The notes under the pieces are model-generated. The model did no database searches. It was not told where the DNA came from and saw only the letters and a list, made by a program, of their open reading frames with translations. Source: CAYTTA01 sp964440655 (GTDB lineage: Bacteria; Bacteroidota; Rhodothermia; Balneolales; Balneolaceae). From it: a stretch of 42,381 nucleotides of DNA. This document shows, piece by piece, positions 26,698-34,806 of this stretch. The DNA is taken from the NCBI GenBank assembly GCA_964440655.1, contig CAYTTA010000015.1:1-42381 (forward strand), given 5' to 3'. Every line of letters starts with the position of its first letter. Positions within the stretch are counted from its first letter, which is position 1. The position numbers were made by a program, and so were the translations under genes.

Positions 26698-27348
26698 TTG
26701 GACGTTATCGGATTGAGTTCAAGCAACGATATCACTTTGTCTGCCAGATCCAGAAAGCTTCTTTTTCTCTTCACTCCGGCCCTGCTGGTCTGGATCATTG
26801 ATCAGGTGAGCAAGCATTGGGTGCGGTTTTCACTGGACCTGCACCGCTATGAGATCATAGAAGGGTGGCTCGCTTTCAACTATACCCAGAATCCGGGTAT
26901 GGCAATGGGGATGGACTGGCTCTCCACTCCTTCGATCAGTGTTGTCGCGATTCTGGCCACCATTGCCATTACCATCTACATACTGAAGACCCTTGAACAG
27001 GCGAGTTATCCCTATCTGCTCTGCATGGGATTGATCCTCGGAGGAGCTTTCGGAAATATCACAGACCGTCTTACCATGGGCCTGATCGAGGGATACGGAG
27101 GGATCCTTCATGGTCATGTGATCGACTTTATCCATTTCACCCTCTCGATCAATGACAAGGCGGTCTTCCCCTACATCTTCAATGTGGCGGATGTCGCGAT
27201 CAGCACGTCGATCATTGTGATGCTGCTTTTCCACAAGAAAATCATGCCGGCCGAACCTGCCGGACCGGTGGTGCCTGAAGGGTGTGCCGGGCATGACTCC
27301 TCGCATCCCACCCCGGAAGTTCCGACGGAGCAGAAAACTTCGGAATAG
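26698..27348 (+). CDS. lspA: Lipoprotein signal peptidase (signal peptidase II)
   Basis: Inner-membrane aspartyl protease that cleaves prolipoproteins before the lipidated Cys; 216 aa with four helices. The catalytic aspartates lie in GGAFGNITDRL and YIFNVADVAIS, and NYTQNPGMAMG is the conserved loop. The start is TTG at 26698, one base after the upstream stop; no ATG lies before the first helix. A Pro/Glu-rich tail of about 35 residues follows the last helix and is longer than usual. Several predicted lipoproteins elsewhere in the window would be its substrates. Confidence 0.94.
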   Translation: MDVIGLSSSNDITLSARSRKLLFLFTPALLVWIIDQVSKHWVRFSLDLHRYEIIEGWLAFNYTQNPGMAMGMDWLSTPSISVVAILATIAITIYILKTLEQASYPYLLCMGLILGGAFGNITDRLTMGLIEGYGGILHGHVIDFIHFTLSINDKAVFPYIFNVADVAISTSIIVMLLFHKKIMPAEPAGPVVPEGCAGHDSSHPTPEVPTEQKTSE

Positions 27349-27480
27349 GCTACAGAGCCCAAATCACGTAAACAGGTGGGGCGTATCTCGCTGCTTGTAT
27401 GATCTCGCCGCTTCAGGTAAATATTGCGGAAATCCCCTGCTGAAGGGCAGAAAGAGAGCCGGACCCGGTGAAGGTGAGTG

Positions 27481-28704
27481 CTACTCCAGCATCAGGGATT
27501 TCAGAAATCCGCTGCTTCCCCTCGGACGGTCAAGTTTCGCATCGGGATGGTCCAGATCGACGTGATCCAGAGGAATGGGGACCTCTTCCACCATCTCCAG
27601 TCCGAAGCTTCTGAGCCCCACCCTTTTCACCGGGTTGTTGGTAAGAAGCCGAAGCTTCCGGACGTTCAGGGCGTGCAGGATCTGGGCCCCTACACCGTAG
27701 TCCCGGTAATCCATCCGGATCCCGAGCTTTTCTCTGATCTCCCCCGCACTGTACCCTTTCTCCTGGAGGTGCAGTGATTTAAGCTGATTCATCAGCCCGA
27801 AATCACGGCTCATCTGATCCATATAGAGAACGATCCCCTTGCCGGCATCCTCAACCATTCTCATCGCCTGATGCAGCAGTTCGGTTTTGTCGCTCCGTTT
27901 GCTCCCGAAGATGTCTGCCAGCGGATTGGCAGAGTGCACACGGACCAGAATTGGCTCCTCCTTCTCCCACTCCCCCTTTACGAGGGCCAGGTGGGTGTCT
28001 CCGGTCGGAACCTCCTGAAAGACATGAAGACGGAAGTCACCGTAAATGGTGGGCATATCGACCGATAGCTTCTCCTTCACAAGAGACTCATGCTCCATCC
28101 GGTAGGCGATCAGATCCTTGATGGTGATCAGCTTGAGATCAAACTTCCGTGCCATCTCTGCAAGCTGGGGAAGACGTGCCATCTCCCCGTCATCACTCAT
28201 GATCTCACAGATGATGCCGGCCGGCTGCAGGCCTGCGAGCCGGGTCAGATCGATGGCCGCCTCTGTATGACCGGCACGACGCAGGACCCCTCCGCTTGCA
28301 GCAATGAGCGGGAAAATATGGCCGGGTTTACGGAAGTCTTCCGGCCCGGCGTCGGGGTTGATCAGTTCCAGGATGGTATTGGAACGGTCTGAGGCGGAAA
28401 TACCGGTTGTGGTCAGTGTCTTGTGATCGACCGAAATGGTGAAGGCCGCCTCATCGGGATCGGCCCCGTGGGTAACCATGTAGTCCAGTTCAAGCTCCTT
28501 GGCACGCTCCCGCGTAATGGGGACACAGATGAGCCCCCTTCCGTAACGGGCCATGAAGTTGACGGCGGCGGGAGTCGCTTTCTCTGCAGCCATGAGAAAG
28601 TCTCCCTCGTTCTCCCGGTCTTCATCATCAACCACGATGATCATTTTCCCATTACGGATATCCTCGATGGCTTCCGCAATGGTATTGAACTGATAGGTAG
28701 ACAT
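27481..28704 (-). CDS. ribBA: RibBA: 3,4-dihydroxy-2-butanone 4-phosphate synthase with GTP cyclohydrolase II domain lacking zinc cysteines
   Basis: Riboflavin synthesis enzyme, 407 aa. The N-terminal RibB domain (residues 1 to about 205) has its catalytic motifs DDEDRENEGD, SASDR and GHTEAAIDL intact. The C-terminal RibA domain (about 210-395) keeps RVHS, DYRDYGVGAQIL and LLTNNP, but the zinc-binding cysteines expected in RVHSxC and CDC are replaced (RVHSANPLADIFGSKRSDK, residues about 253-271). The RibA half is therefore probably not a working GTP cyclohydrolase II, unless it uses another metal site. It is 74 nt downstream of yajC and convergent with lspA. Confidence 0.93.
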   Translation of the reverse strand: MSTYQFNTIAEAIEDIRNGKMIIVVDDEDRENEGDFLMAAEKATPAAVNFMARYGRGLICVPITRERAKELELDYMVTHGADPDEAAFTISVDHKTLTTTGISASDRSNTILELINPDAGPEDFRKPGHIFPLIAASGGVLRRAGHTEAAIDLTRLAGLQPAGIICEIMSDDGEMARLPQLAEMARKFDLKLITIKDLIAYRMEHESLVKEKLSVDMPTIYGDFRLHVFQEVPTGDTHLALVKGEWEKEEPILVRVHSANPLADIFGSKRSDKTELLHQAMRMVEDAGKGIVLYMDQMSRDFGLMNQLKSLHLQEKGYSAGEIREKLGIRMDYRDYGVGAQILHALNVRKLRLLTNNPVKRVGLRSFGLEMVEEVPIPLDHVDLDHPDAKLDRPRGSSGFLKSLMLE

Positions 28705-28778
28705 GGTTCAGGAAGTCATTCTGCTGCCATCGGACGGATCTCGTCAGCAAAGAGAGTGGTGCCGGTTGGGCCGGCTGT

Positions 28779-29090
28779 TTAAGGATTGACGTCGATGATC
28801 GCGCCTTTCTGAAACCGGATTTTCACCCCGCTGTCCACTTCCAGCAGGACGGTCTCCTCATCGATCGAGTTCACCTGGCCGATCATTCCGCCTGAGGTGA
28901 TCACCTTGTCCCCTTTCTTCATGGCATCCACTTTCTGACGAATCTCTTTCTGCCGTTTGGTTTGTGGGCGGATGATGAAGAAGTAGAAGACAAAAAAGAG
29001 TGCCCCCATAAAAAGAAGCGAGGCAAATGCCCCGTCATTGGGATTTCCACCCGACGGTGTCATCATGAAAAAAAGGTTCAGTAGAGTCAT
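28779..29090 (-). CDS. yajC: Preprotein translocase subunit YajC
   Basis: Accessory subunit of the SecDF-YajC complex that assists the Sec translocon; 103 aa. Seen: a short periplasmic N-terminus, one membrane helix (LLFMGALFFVFYFFIIRPQ, about residues 25-43), then the conserved cytoplasmic block QTKRQKEIRQKVDAMKKGDK and TSGGMIG. It could be read with ribBA as one transcript. Promoter-like elements at 29123-29154. Confidence 0.95.
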   Translation of the reverse strand: MTLLNLFFMMTPSGGNPNDGAFASLLFMGALFFVFYFFIIRPQTKRQKEIRQKVDAMKKGDKVITSGGMIGQVNSIDEETVLLEVDSGVKIRFQKGAIIDVNP

Positions 29091-29122
29091 GGAGCGACTT
29101 TTGGTTGACTGGAATGATCTGG

Positions 29123-29154
29123 TAAAGATACGACTTTACCGGCTGCCAACCAAT
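29123..29154 (-). promoter_or_regulatory. Possible FCB-type promoter for yajC, overlapping an inverted repeat
   Basis: Minus strand: ATTG (29151-29154), 20-nt spacer, TATCTTTA (29123-29130), one mismatch in each box. The -7 box lies inside the inverted repeat GGTAAAG-ATACGA-CTTTACC (29121-29140), which could be an operator. Leader about 30 nt. Confidence 0.35.
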
Positions 29155-29287
29155 GAGGCAGGGATGGGGAGAAGGCCGGTCATGATATGCCCGCGTCCTG
29201 TTCATCTTCCTTTCGATCGATTGCAGCGAGAACCGGTATATGGCAGCGTTGTCCGGGAGATGGTAACTCGAACGGAAGCTGTATAGC

Positions 29288-29535
29288 TTAGTCTGACAGT
29301 GCACGGCGGGTCGCCGACAACGCTTCGATCTCCCTGTAGTACCGGAGGAGTTGCTGCGCACGCACTCTCGAAGAGTGCTCCTGCAGAACCCTTTTCCTGG
29401 CCCGGAGACCGATGTTTCGACGTTCGTCGAAAGGGAGCGCGAGCAGCTCAACGACTTCCTCGGAAGAGGCAGCCAGCAGGATTTCATGTACCGGTCCGCC
29501 AGACGGGGAACAAGCCACTCAATCCATTTTCTCCC
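29288..29535 (-). pseudogene. C-terminal fragment of a glycosyltransferase
   Basis: The frame ends with TAA at 29288-29290. The peptide (GPVHEILLAASSEEVV..., then RARKRVLQEHSSRVRAQQLL) resembles the last about 70 residues of CgeB/group-1-type glycosyltransferases: the EILLA segment, then a helix ending in a charged tail. The catalytic N-terminal part is missing. The fragment is fused, out of frame, to the fragment at 29530-29808, so it is either a true deletion or an assembly join near the gap. Confidence 0.5.
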
Positions 29536-29808
29536 CTCACTTGTGTGATAATCGGCCCACGATATTCCTGTTCTCAGTTCGCTGATTCCGATCTCTTCCA
29601 GTTGCCGGAGTGTCCGGTCTACATGTTCACGGTCGTTGAGATGGAACCACTCGAGGATTCCGATTGCCGGACAGGCCGTACGGTTTGTCGCACTGCCGGC
29701 CCGGTTTCTCTCATCTCTATTCTCCCTCTCATCCTCAGGGGGATTGCTTTCTTCTGATGACATTCTCTCTTGCTCTCCTGATTTTTCTTGATTCCTGTCG
29801 TTGAACAT
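29530..29808 (-). pseudogene. N-terminal fragment of a glycoside-hydrolase-like (beta-xylosidase-type) protein
   Basis: Starts with ATG directly at the gap edge (29806-29808), so the true N-terminus may lie in the gap. After a hydrophilic segment of about 45 residues comes GILEWFHLND, GISELRTGISWADYHT and WIEWLVPRLA, which look like the first strands and helices of a TIM-barrel hydrolase. The similarity then stops at about 29535 and the frame runs on into unrelated sequence. I judge it a truncated gene. Confidence 0.45.
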
Positions 29809-29908
29809 NNNNNNNNNNNNNNNNNNNNNNNNNNNNNNNNNNNNNNNNNNNNNNNNNNNNNNNNNNNNNNNNNNNNNNNNNNNNNNNNNNNNNNNNNNNN
29901 NNNNNNNN
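29809..29908. other. Assembly gap (100 N)
   Basis: Exactly 100 N, unknown true length. It separates the epimerase fragment from the hydrolase-like fragment. Confidence 0.99.
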
Positions 29909-30672
29909 TGAACAAAATCCCTTTGTTGCAGACCATCCTCATAGATCAGCGGGGGGTTGCCGTTCATATAGCGTGAGCTGAAGATTGCCAGTACGCCCGT
30001 ATAGGGATTGGAAAGAGCCTGCCGGGAACCGTAGACATTGAAAAATCTCAGAGCTGTCACCGGTTGATGATACGCCCTGCCGAAGATGAGAGAGAGCTGT
30101 TCCTGGTCAAACTTGGAGAGGGCGTAGACCGAGGCGAGGGAAGGGGGCTTGGTCTCGGGTACAGGAAGGGGCAGAAGAGGCCTCCCTTCCCGGTCCATGG
30201 GCTCCCAGTGGGCATTGCGAAGATCTTCCATCCTGCGGCGAACTGAATCCGAAATCTCTCCGTCCACGGTGCGATAGAGCCCCTCCCCGTAGATACTCAT
30301 ACTGGAAGCGGTGATCAGCCTCTCTACCGGGTGATCCAGAAGCGCTTCAAGAAGCACCGCTGCGCCCAGATCGTTTACATGGAGATAATCGCCGATTTCA
30401 TACATGCTCTGTCCCACTCCCACACGGGAGGAGAAGTGAAAGACGGCATCGACCCCCTTCACTGCATCCCGTACATCGGAGGGGTTCCGGATATCCCCTT
30501 TCAGCCGTTCGGTGTCACGATTCAGATAGTCCGGCCAGCGGGACTCGGGTCCGTGCACCTGTTCCAGCAGATTGTCCAGTATCCGGACCTGATAGTCATG
30601 CCGGATCAATTCGTCCGCCAGATGGGAACCGATGAAACCGGCCCCTCCCGTGATGAGGATCTTTTACTGCAT
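29909..30672 (-). pseudogene. NAD-dependent epimerase/dehydratase, with a stop at codon 3 and 3' end lost in the gap
   Basis: Extended-SDR sugar epimerase fragment, cytoplasmic, nucleotide-sugar substrate likely. On the minus strand the ATG at 30670-30672 is followed by CAG, then TAA (30664-30666), then in frame the canonical KILITGGAGFIGSHL Rossmann start. The protein cannot be made from that ATG, and the next usable start (TTG at 30609) would omit the Rossmann motif. The remainder looks intact: SSMSIYGEG, the catalytic SVYALSKFDQEQ (Y-x3-K) and LRFFNVYGSRQ. The 3' end is missing because of the gap. Sequencing error, decay or unusual initiation are all possible. Confidence 0.65.
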
Positions 30673-30691
30673 TTTTTTAAAGGATGATCAG

Positions 30692-31096
30692 TTACATGGG
30701 TTGACCCGCGGGGCGGATGACGATATTGTTCAGTGCCACCCCGCGTGGCCGGGTGATGGCATAGAGAACCGATTCGGCCACATCATCGGCGGCAAGCGCC
30801 CCCCATCCGATCGATTCGACGCTCTGTTCGCCATGAATCATATTTTCAAAAAATGGAGTGTCGACCACGCCCGGATGGATTACGGTGACTCGGATCTCGG
30901 GCTGCACTTCCAGCCGAAGGGTCTCCGCAAGCTGATCCACAGCGGCCTTGCTGGCGCTGTAGATCCCCCTCCCGGATAGGCATGTGCGGCGGCAACCGAG
31001 GAGATGAAGACCACATCGCCCCTGCCGTTCCTCTCTGCTGTATTCCACGGCACAAACGGCATGCCGGCAGAGTTCGTTAATGGTATGGATGGCGCG
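30692..31096 (-). pseudogene. Truncated short-chain dehydrogenase (SDR) with compensating frameshifts
   Basis: The C-terminal part reads well: IYSASKAAVDQL (catalytic YxxxK), VTVIHPGVVDTPF and a C-terminal ALNNIVIRPAGQPM. Just upstream, canonical SDR sequence GRGDVVFISSVAAAHAYPGG is found in another frame, so one +1 shift (near 31035) and one -1 shift (near the G5 run at 30964-30968) are needed. Upstream the frame closes at 31097-31099, and the N-terminal Rossmann motif is absent; the ligD gene begins there on the other strand. Confidence 0.65.
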
Positions 31097-31148
31097 TCAT
31101 CATCAGAAAACGTGTCATCATCACAAAAAGCAGATGCGGAAGGATGGA

Positions 31149-33503
31149 ATGGCAGGTGAGTCGCGATGGGTCGAAGTCGGCAGACAGAAGATCGAGCTGA
31201 CCAACCTTACGAAGGTGCTTTTCCCGGAGCGGGAGATCACAAAAGCGGAGTTTATCCACTACTACCTGAGAATTGCCCCTGCCCTTCTCGCCCATGTAAG
31301 GGGGAGGCCGCTCACGCTGATCCGTTATCCGGATGGGATTGGCGGGGAGAGGTTCTATCAGAAAAACAAGCCGGAATGGACGCCCGCATGGATTGAATCG
31401 GCAACATTGGGCGAGGTGAAGCCGATCGACTACATCATCCTCTCCGATACCGCCTCCCTGGTCTGGGTAGCCAATCTGGCCGCTGTGGAGCTGCATGAGA
31501 TGAATGTTCGCCGGCCCGGGTTCACTACGCCGGATACCATGGTGTTTGATCTCGATCCGCCGGAGGGATCTCCCTTTGACGGGGTGGTCGGTATTGCGCT
31601 GGAGCTCAGGAGGCATCTGGAAGATTTTGGGTACCACCCTTTTGTGAAGACATCGGGTGGTAAGGGTGTTCATCTGGTTGTACCTCTTGTGCCCGATCAG
31701 GATGTGGAGACGGTGTTCGGGACGAGCAAGGCGATTGCATCAGACTTTGTCGCCCGCTACAAGGGGGATACGACTCTGAAGCTCCGGAAACAGGAGAGGG
31801 GCGGGAAGATCCTGATCGATATTTATCGGAACCGGCAGGGGCAGACAGTCGTCTCGCCTTACAGCGTGCGCGGCCGTCCGGGGGCGCCGGTCTCCATGCC
31901 GATACGGTGGGAGGGACTGGAACAGACGGATGAGCCGGGTCAGTACCATCTGGAAAATGTCCCCGACCTGGTTGAGAGCATGGGGGATGCCTGGGAGGGG
32001 ATCGGGAGTTATGCCGTACGTCTGCATACGCACCGGCCCGCCAGAAACGGTGCCCCACGTGTGGCTGACGAATCGCCCTTTCACAAAACACCGGAACAGC
32101 TGGAGGTCTACGGCCGCCGGCGGGATTTCAGCCGGACTCCGGAACCTGCCGGATCGGGAGAACCAGCGGAAGGGAACCGGTTCGTGATTCACCGGCATCA
32201 TGCGAGTCGCCTGCACTACGACCTGCGCCTGGAGAGAGAGGGTGTACTCCGCTCCTGGGCTGTCCCGAAAGGGATGCCGCCCCGCTCCGGAGTGAAGCGT
32301 CTGGCCGTTCAGACGGAAGATCATCCATTGGAGTATCTCGGTTTTGAAGGAACGATACCGAAGGGGGAATACGGAGGGGGTGAGATGTGGGTCTATGCCA
32401 GTGGGCGGTTTGAGATCACCAGGGAGAAAAAAGAGGGGTTCTATTTTCGGCTGGAGAGTCCGGAATTGAGCGGAGAGTTCCGGATGCATGAGACGAAAAA
32501 CCGCGAGTGGCTGCTGGAAAGGGTGGATGAACCTCTTCGTGAGTGGCTGCTCGAGCCGGTTGAACCGATGCATGGGGAGAGCCGGACCCGGCCGCCTTCC
32601 GGTGAGTACCTGCATGAGGTGAAGTGGGACGGGATCCGTGCATTGGTCACTCTGGATGAGGGCATCCTGCAGATCCGCAACCGGAAAGGACGGGAGATAA
32701 CCGATCGTTTTCCGGAACTCGCTGCATCCGCTTCCGCCTTTCGTGCCTCCTGTGGTCTGTTTGACGGAGAGATTGTCTGTCTGGACCCGGACGGCAGACC
32801 TTCGTTCGAGACGGTGATCCGACGGCTGAAAGCTTCGGGAGAGAATACGATACGCCGTCTCTCTGTCCGGCATCCTGCCCACTGCTATCTGTTTGACTGC
32901 CTCTTTCTGGACGGGCGTGCTTTGGTCCGGGAACCGTTGCACCGGCGGCGGGAATGGCTGGCCGATCTTATCCGGAAGGGGGAAAGATTCCGGTTGAGTG
33001 AGGCCGTGGAGGATGGGGAGGCACTCTTCCGGGCAGCCCGGGAGAACGGACTCGAGGGGATCATGTCAAAAAAGAGGGATGGCAGATACCTGCCGGGAAG
33101 CCGGTCGGATCTCTGGCTGAAGGTGAAGACACGGTTTGATGCGCACTGTTATGTGATCGGGTATACCCGTGGGAAAAGAGTGGGCAGCGAGTTGTTTGGG
33201 GCTCTTCATCTGGCCGAGGCGACCGGCGATGCCGTGAAAAACGGAATGCCGCGGCTGGAGAACATGGTCTACCGCGGCAAGGTGGGAACCGGTTTTGATA
33301 CGCGTACGATCCGGGAGGTCCAGGAAGAGCTGAACAAGCTGAAAAAAGTTCCGAAACCTGCACTGCCCCTTCTGCCCGACGACAGAAGTACCCGCTGGGT
33401 GGAGCCGCGTCTGGTGGTGGAGGTCATCTATGGAAGGCTGTCGGAAAACGGAATCTTCAAGGAGGCTGTCTATCGCCGGATGCGTCCCGATCTGGCCGGT
33501 TAG
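31149..33503 (+). CDS. ligD: LigD: multifunctional NHEJ polymerase-phosphoesterase-ligase
   Basis: ATP-dependent end-joining enzyme, 784 aa. Three domains in the order POL - PE - LIG (as in Mycobacterium LigD; Pseudomonas-type enzymes are PE-LIG-POL). POL (1 to about 290) has the catalytic VFDLDPPEG near 132. PE (about 310-460) has RHHASRLHYDLRL near 347 and EDHPLEY. LIG (about 480-780) has the adenylated lysine in EVKWDGIRAL near 491 and later ligase motifs SKKRDGRY and WLKVK. The start at 31149 follows a GGAAGGA-type site, with in-frame ATGs upstream at 31080 and 31134. It is paired with ku. Confidence 0.96.
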   Translation: MAGESRWVEVGRQKIELTNLTKVLFPEREITKAEFIHYYLRIAPALLAHVRGRPLTLIRYPDGIGGERFYQKNKPEWTPAWIESATLGEVKPIDYIILSDTASLVWVANLAAVELHEMNVRRPGFTTPDTMVFDLDPPEGSPFDGVVGIALELRRHLEDFGYHPFVKTSGGKGVHLVVPLVPDQDVETVFGTSKAIASDFVARYKGDTTLKLRKQERGGKILIDIYRNRQGQTVVSPYSVRGRPGAPVSMPIRWEGLEQTDEPGQYHLENVPDLVESMGDAWEGIGSYAVRLHTHRPARNGAPRVADESPFHKTPEQLEVYGRRRDFSRTPEPAGSGEPAEGNRFVIHRHHASRLHYDLRLEREGVLRSWAVPKGMPPRSGVKRLAVQTEDHPLEYLGFEGTIPKGEYGGGEMWVYASGRFEITREKKEGFYFRLESPELSGEFRMHETKNREWLLERVDEPLREWLLEPVEPMHGESRTRPPSGEYLHEVKWDGIRALVTLDEGILQIRNRKGREITDRFPELAASASAFRASCGLFDGEIVCLDPDGRPSFETVIRRLKASGENTIRRLSVRHPAHCYLFDCLFLDGRALVREPLHRRREWLADLIRKGERFRLSEAVEDGEALFRAARENGLEGIMSKKRDGRYLPGSRSDLWLKVKTRFDAHCYVIGYTRGKRVGSELFGALHLAEATGDAVKNGMPRLENMVYRGKVGTGFDTRTIREVQEELNKLKKVPKPALPLLPDDRSTRWVEPRLVVEVIYGRLSENGIFKEAVYRRMRPDLAG

Positions 33504-33535
33504 GATACTTCCAAAAATTCTGGAACGTTATTCAA

Positions 33536-33765
33536 TGCCGGAAGAGAAACCGGCGACGCAAGAGAGTGTTTCCGGCGCAGAGAGTGTTTCCGGCGCAGAG
33601 AGTGTTTCCGATGCAGATGAGTGCCTCGAGAGCAGAAAAACCGGAAGCGGAGCAGAGAGTAAGATGCAGATAAATCCGGAAACGGAGCTGGGAGCAAGAT
33701 CACGAGGAATGAAATTGGTGAACCAGACCGGGGAAGCCGGAAAAGCCGGACAAATTTACCCATAG
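33536..33765 (+). CDS. Possible small low-complexity ORF between ligD and ku
   Basis: ATG at 33536 opens 76 codons ending at 33765. The peptide is Ser/Glu/Gly-rich, with the repeat ESVSGA (three times, last ESVSDA), no hydrophobic segment and one Cys. No strong ribosome-binding site precedes it and I recognise no family. It could equally be non-coding spacer DNA with a slipped repeat; only its codon position relative to the repeat (18 bp, multiple of 3) favours translation. Confidence 0.25.
33562..33615 (+). repeat. Three tandem 18-bp repeats in the ligD-ku spacer
   Basis: GAGAGTGTTTCCGGCGCA at 33562 and 33580, and a third copy (33598) differing at two positions. The unit is divisible by 3. 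Probably slippage-derived. Confidence 0.85.
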
Positions 33766-33782
33766 GAATAATCAGGAGAGAG

Positions 33783-34598
33783 ATGAGAGCGATCTGGAAA
33801 GGGCATATTCAATTTTCGCTGGTCACCATACCCATACGGCTCTACACGGCCGTCGACAGCGGAAAGAGTATTGAGTTCGACCTGCTCACGCGGGAGGGGC
33901 ATCATCCGATCGGTTATGTAAAAACCGACAAGGTGTCCGGCCAGCCGGTCGAGAAGGAGGAGATCGTCCGTGGGTTTCAATATGAGCCTGAGCACTATGT
34001 GATCATGGAAGAGGCGGATTTCGAGAAAGTGAAACCCAAAACGACCCGGATGATCGAGATAAAGGGTTTCGTGGAGCACAGTGACGTGAACCCCGGACTG
34101 TACGAACAGCCCTACTTCATCGGGCCGGAGAATGAATTTGCCAGAAAAACCTACCATCTGTTCCGGAAGACTCTGGAGATGACGGGGAAGACCGGGGTGG
34201 GAAGCGTGGTTTTGCGAAACCGTGAATCTCCGGTTCTGCTCACGGTTCATGAGGGTGGGATACTGATGTACAAACTGCGCTATCCCGAACAGCTTCGGAA
34301 GATGAGCGAGGTGCCGTTTCTGAACGGAGAGGAGGAGGAGCCGGACAAGAAGCAGCTGGAACTGGCGAAGACCCTGGTCGACTCCATGAGCGCCGGTTTT
34401 GCCGAGCTCGACCTGAAGAACCGCTACTATGAAGCGATGAAGGAGATGGTCGAGGCGAAGGTGAAAGGCGAAGAGGTGGTCACGGTAGCCGAAGAGGAAC
34501 CGGAAGCGCGCGATATCATGACCGCCCTCAAGGAGAGCATCGAAGCGGCAAAGAAAGAGCGGAAAGGGAAAAAGAAGAAAGCCCCGTCGGCAGCCTGA
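33783..34598 (+). CDS. ku: Ku protein (non-homologous end joining)
   Basis: DNA double-strand-end-binding homodimer that recruits LigD; 271 aa. The N-terminus MRAIWKGHIQFSLVTIPI is the hallmark of bacterial Ku. YFIGPEN and LRYPEQL lie in the core beta-barrel and the C-terminal helix region follows. It ends in a lysine-rich tail (KKERKGKKKKAP), known in other bacterial Ku proteins to help DNA binding or threading. A clear SD site AGGAGAG precedes the ATG. It is co-oriented with ligD, 280 nt downstream. Complete and apparently functional. Confidence 0.97.
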   Translation: MRAIWKGHIQFSLVTIPIRLYTAVDSGKSIEFDLLTREGHHPIGYVKTDKVSGQPVEKEEIVRGFQYEPEHYVIMEEADFEKVKPKTTRMIEIKGFVEHSDVNPGLYEQPYFIGPENEFARKTYHLFRKTLEMTGKTGVGSVVLRNRESPVLLTVHEGGILMYKLRYPEQLRKMSEVPFLNGEEEEPDKKQLELAKTLVDSMSAGFAELDLKNRYYEAMKEMVEAKVKGEEVVTVAEEEPEARDIMTALKESIEAAKKERKGKKKKAPSAA

Positions 34599-34729
34599 TT
34601 GAGCAGATTTTCTATAGTGCATTCTCCCCCTTGATGTAAGAGAAAATCACCCTTCTTGTATCATCTGATAAAACAGAGGGATAGAAATTTTCTATGGAAC
34701 TTTGTAGCAAGAATGAGGATAAATAGTGG

Positions 34730-34737
34730 TAAATTTG
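34730..34737 (+). promoter_or_regulatory. Possible -7 box upstream of the small unknown gene
   Basis: TAAATTTG, an exact TAnnTTTG match. The nearest upstream TTTG (34701-34704) is 25 nt away, longer than the normal 19-21, so the promoter is uncertain. Confidence 0.3.
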
Positions 34738-34806
34738 GATATGCGGGTGCCGATAAACATGAGAGAGATCGGCTCCTGAATTTCCATCCTCAACTTCTCA
34801 AGGTTC

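Noticed and set aside
29035..30609. Single 524-aa ORF running through the N gap
   Set aside because: It joins unrelated fragments through N codons; treated as separate pseudogene pieces and a gap.
29288..31096. Prophage or transposon remnant
   Set aside because: No integrase, transposase, terminal repeats or phage genes; the fragments are metabolic or glycan enzymes.
31740..32942. 400-aa minus-strand ORF opposite ligD
   Set aside because: Antisense shadow; ligD carries every catalytic residue expected.
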